Below, piece by piece: positions 20,469-21,440 of a stretch of DNA of 21,440 nt (its first letter is position 1; each line of letters starts with the position of its first letter). The position numbers and the translations under genes were made by a program. Below the pieces are notes generated by a model. That model was given only the letters and a program-made list of their open reading frames with translations. It was not told the origin of the DNA and did no database searches. Origin of the DNA: W425 sp964503235 (GTDB lineage: Bacteria; Chloroflexota; Dehalococcoidia; Dehalococcoidales; RBG-16-60-22); the NCBI GenBank assembly GCA_964503235.1, contig CAZCZJ010000037.1:1-21440 (forward strand), in the 5' to 3' direction.

Positions 20469-21440
20469 TTACCCCAGCCCGATTCTTTGCCGGACCTCGG
20501 CCAGCTTTTTCTCAGCCATGGGGTGGGCTTTATCCGCGCCGGCTTTCAGGATAGCATCAATGCGGCCGGGTTCGGCGGTGAGTTCACGGTAACGTTCCTG
20601 TACCGGACGCATCGTTTCGACAACCAGTTCTGCCAGCTCTTTCTTGAAATCACCGTAACCCTTGCCTTCGAACCTGGCCTCGATTTCTTTATTCGTTTCG
20701 CCGGAAATAGTCTGATAAATACCGAGCAGGTTGTAGATTCCGGGACGGTCTTCATCGAAGCGGATTTCGCGCCGCGAATCCGTGGTAGCGCGCATGATTT
20801 TGCGGCGGATGACATCGGGACCATCCAGCATGTGGATGTACTGGCCCTCGTTGCCCTCACTCTTACTCATTTTCTTCGTCGGGTCTTCCAGACCCATGAT
20901 GCGGGCGCCGACTTCGGCGACTGTCGGCTCCGGGAGAACGAAAGTCTCGCCGTATATAGAGTTGAAACGCTGGGCGACGTCACGGGTCAATTCCACGTGC
21001 TGTTTCTGGTCTTCACCCACCGGGACGATGTCCGTATCATAGAGGAGAATATCGGCGGCCATAAGGGAGGGATAATCGAAGACACCGACACTGACCTGTT
21101 CTTTCTGCTTGAGAGCTTTTTCCTTGTACTGGGTCATGCGCTGCATCCAGCCCATGGGTATGTAGCAGTTGAGCAGCCAGGCAAGTTCGCTGTGTTCGTG
21201 GACGTGTGACTGCTGGAAAAGGATCGACCTATCCGGGTCGATACCGGAAGCAATGAGCAGACCGATTCCTTCGGTTATATACTGTCTAAGCTCGGCAGGG
21301 TCGAGATATACGGTGATGGCGTGAAGGTCGACGATGCAGAAAATACTATCGTATATATCCTGTTCAGCAGCCCAGCGGCGGATGGCGCCAAGATAGTTGC
21401 CAAGCTGCGGGCTGCCACTGGGTTTAAGTCCGGAAAAAAC
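20469..21440 (-). CDS. trpS: Tryptophan-tRNA ligase (start outside the window)
   Basis: This is TrpS, which charges tRNA(Trp). The frame is open to the last base of the window, giving 323 residues and lacking only a few at the start. The first visible residues 'VFSGLKPSGSPQLGNYLGAI' include the HIGH-like motif as PSGSPQLGN, 'WLLNCYIPMGWMQRMTQYKE' lies in the middle, and KMSKS is complete in 'TKKMSKSEGN'. Residue order and length fit a full-size bacterial TrpS, so the ATG at 21155 is internal and not the start. The dioxygenase follows 5 bp after the stop and should be co-transcribed. Confidence 0.97.
   Translation of the reverse strand, partial: VFSGLKPSGSPQLGNYLGAIRRWAAEQDIYDSIFCIVDLHAITVYLDPAELRQYITEGIGLLIASGIDPDRSILFQQSHVHEHSELAWLLNCYIPMGWMQRMTQYKEKALKQKEQVSVGVFDYPSLMAADILLYDTDIVPVGEDQKQHVELTRDVAQRFNSIYGETFVLPEPTVAEVGARIMGLEDPTKKMSKSEGNEGQYIHMLDGPDVIRRKIMRATTDSRREIRFDEDRPGIYNLLGIYQTISGETNKEIEARFEGKGYGDFKKELAELVVETMRPVQERYRELTAEPGRIDAILKAGADKAHPMAEKKLAEVRQRIGLG

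Overview
The window looks like part of a bacterial metagenome-assembled contig: it holds a 100-N scaffold gap at 15717-15816 and both ends cut genes. Several features together suggest a Chloroflexota, Dehalococcoidia-like bacterium. These are the GatCAB-type amidotransferase genes gatC-gatA, a lysine-rich S21, a large radical SAM protein with an N-terminal B12-binding-like region, a soluble HisKA kinase with an OmpR-type partner, GC content that I estimate by eye at 50-60%, and canonical sigma-70-like promoters. The lineage call is inference from gene style, not from a marker search.

Region 1 (1-5605, + strand) is part of a tailed-phage structural cluster, probably a prophage remnant. In order it holds the C-terminal part of a major capsid protein, a small virion-type protein, a large protein with a binding-type domain and SxxGSGxE repeats, an adaptor or head-completion-like protein, a tail protein joining an Asp-box propeller to a hub-like C-terminal half, and a 70-residue protein. 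It stops abruptly: the last phage gene overlaps the 3' end of a convergent chromosomal-type gene by 10 bp. No integrase, tape measure or lysis gene is visible.

Region 2 (5596-9591, - strand) is regulatory. It holds a two-helix membrane protein with a coiled coil, a NarL-type regulator whose receiver lacks the phosphoacceptor Asp, a complete soluble kinase and OmpR-family regulator operon, and an XRE repressor. The XRE gene has a perfect TTGACA-17-TATAAT promoter whose whole spacer is nearly filled by a 16-bp palindrome, and its transcript is predicted to be leaderless.

Region 3 (9600-14460) is mostly housekeeping. It holds a COG2509-type FAD dehydrogenase behind a leader with a terminator-like hairpin, rpsU and a GatB/YqeY protein, then on the - strand a radical SAM protein (also predicted leaderless) with a small membrane protein downstream. 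Two intergenic gaps carry copies of one dispersed inverted-repeat element with near-identical 13-nt arms and a loop of exactly 32 nt in each.

Region 4 (14391-21440) holds gatC-gatA (gatA broken by the N gap), an AT-rich orphan gene likely acquired by transfer, a creatininase-family protein with an altered metal site next to a glycine-zipper membrane protein, an Lrp/AsnC regulator with a class I/II aminotransferase, and on the - strand trpS (cut by the window end) followed 5 bp later by a minimal intradiol dioxygenase.

I found no tRNA, rRNA, CRISPR array or intact transposase. No single dramatic new system is evident. The most interesting items are the XRE operator-promoter with its leaderless start, the dispersed hairpin family, the degenerate receiver, the variant creatininase site, and the long hairpin abutting a phage ribosome binding site.
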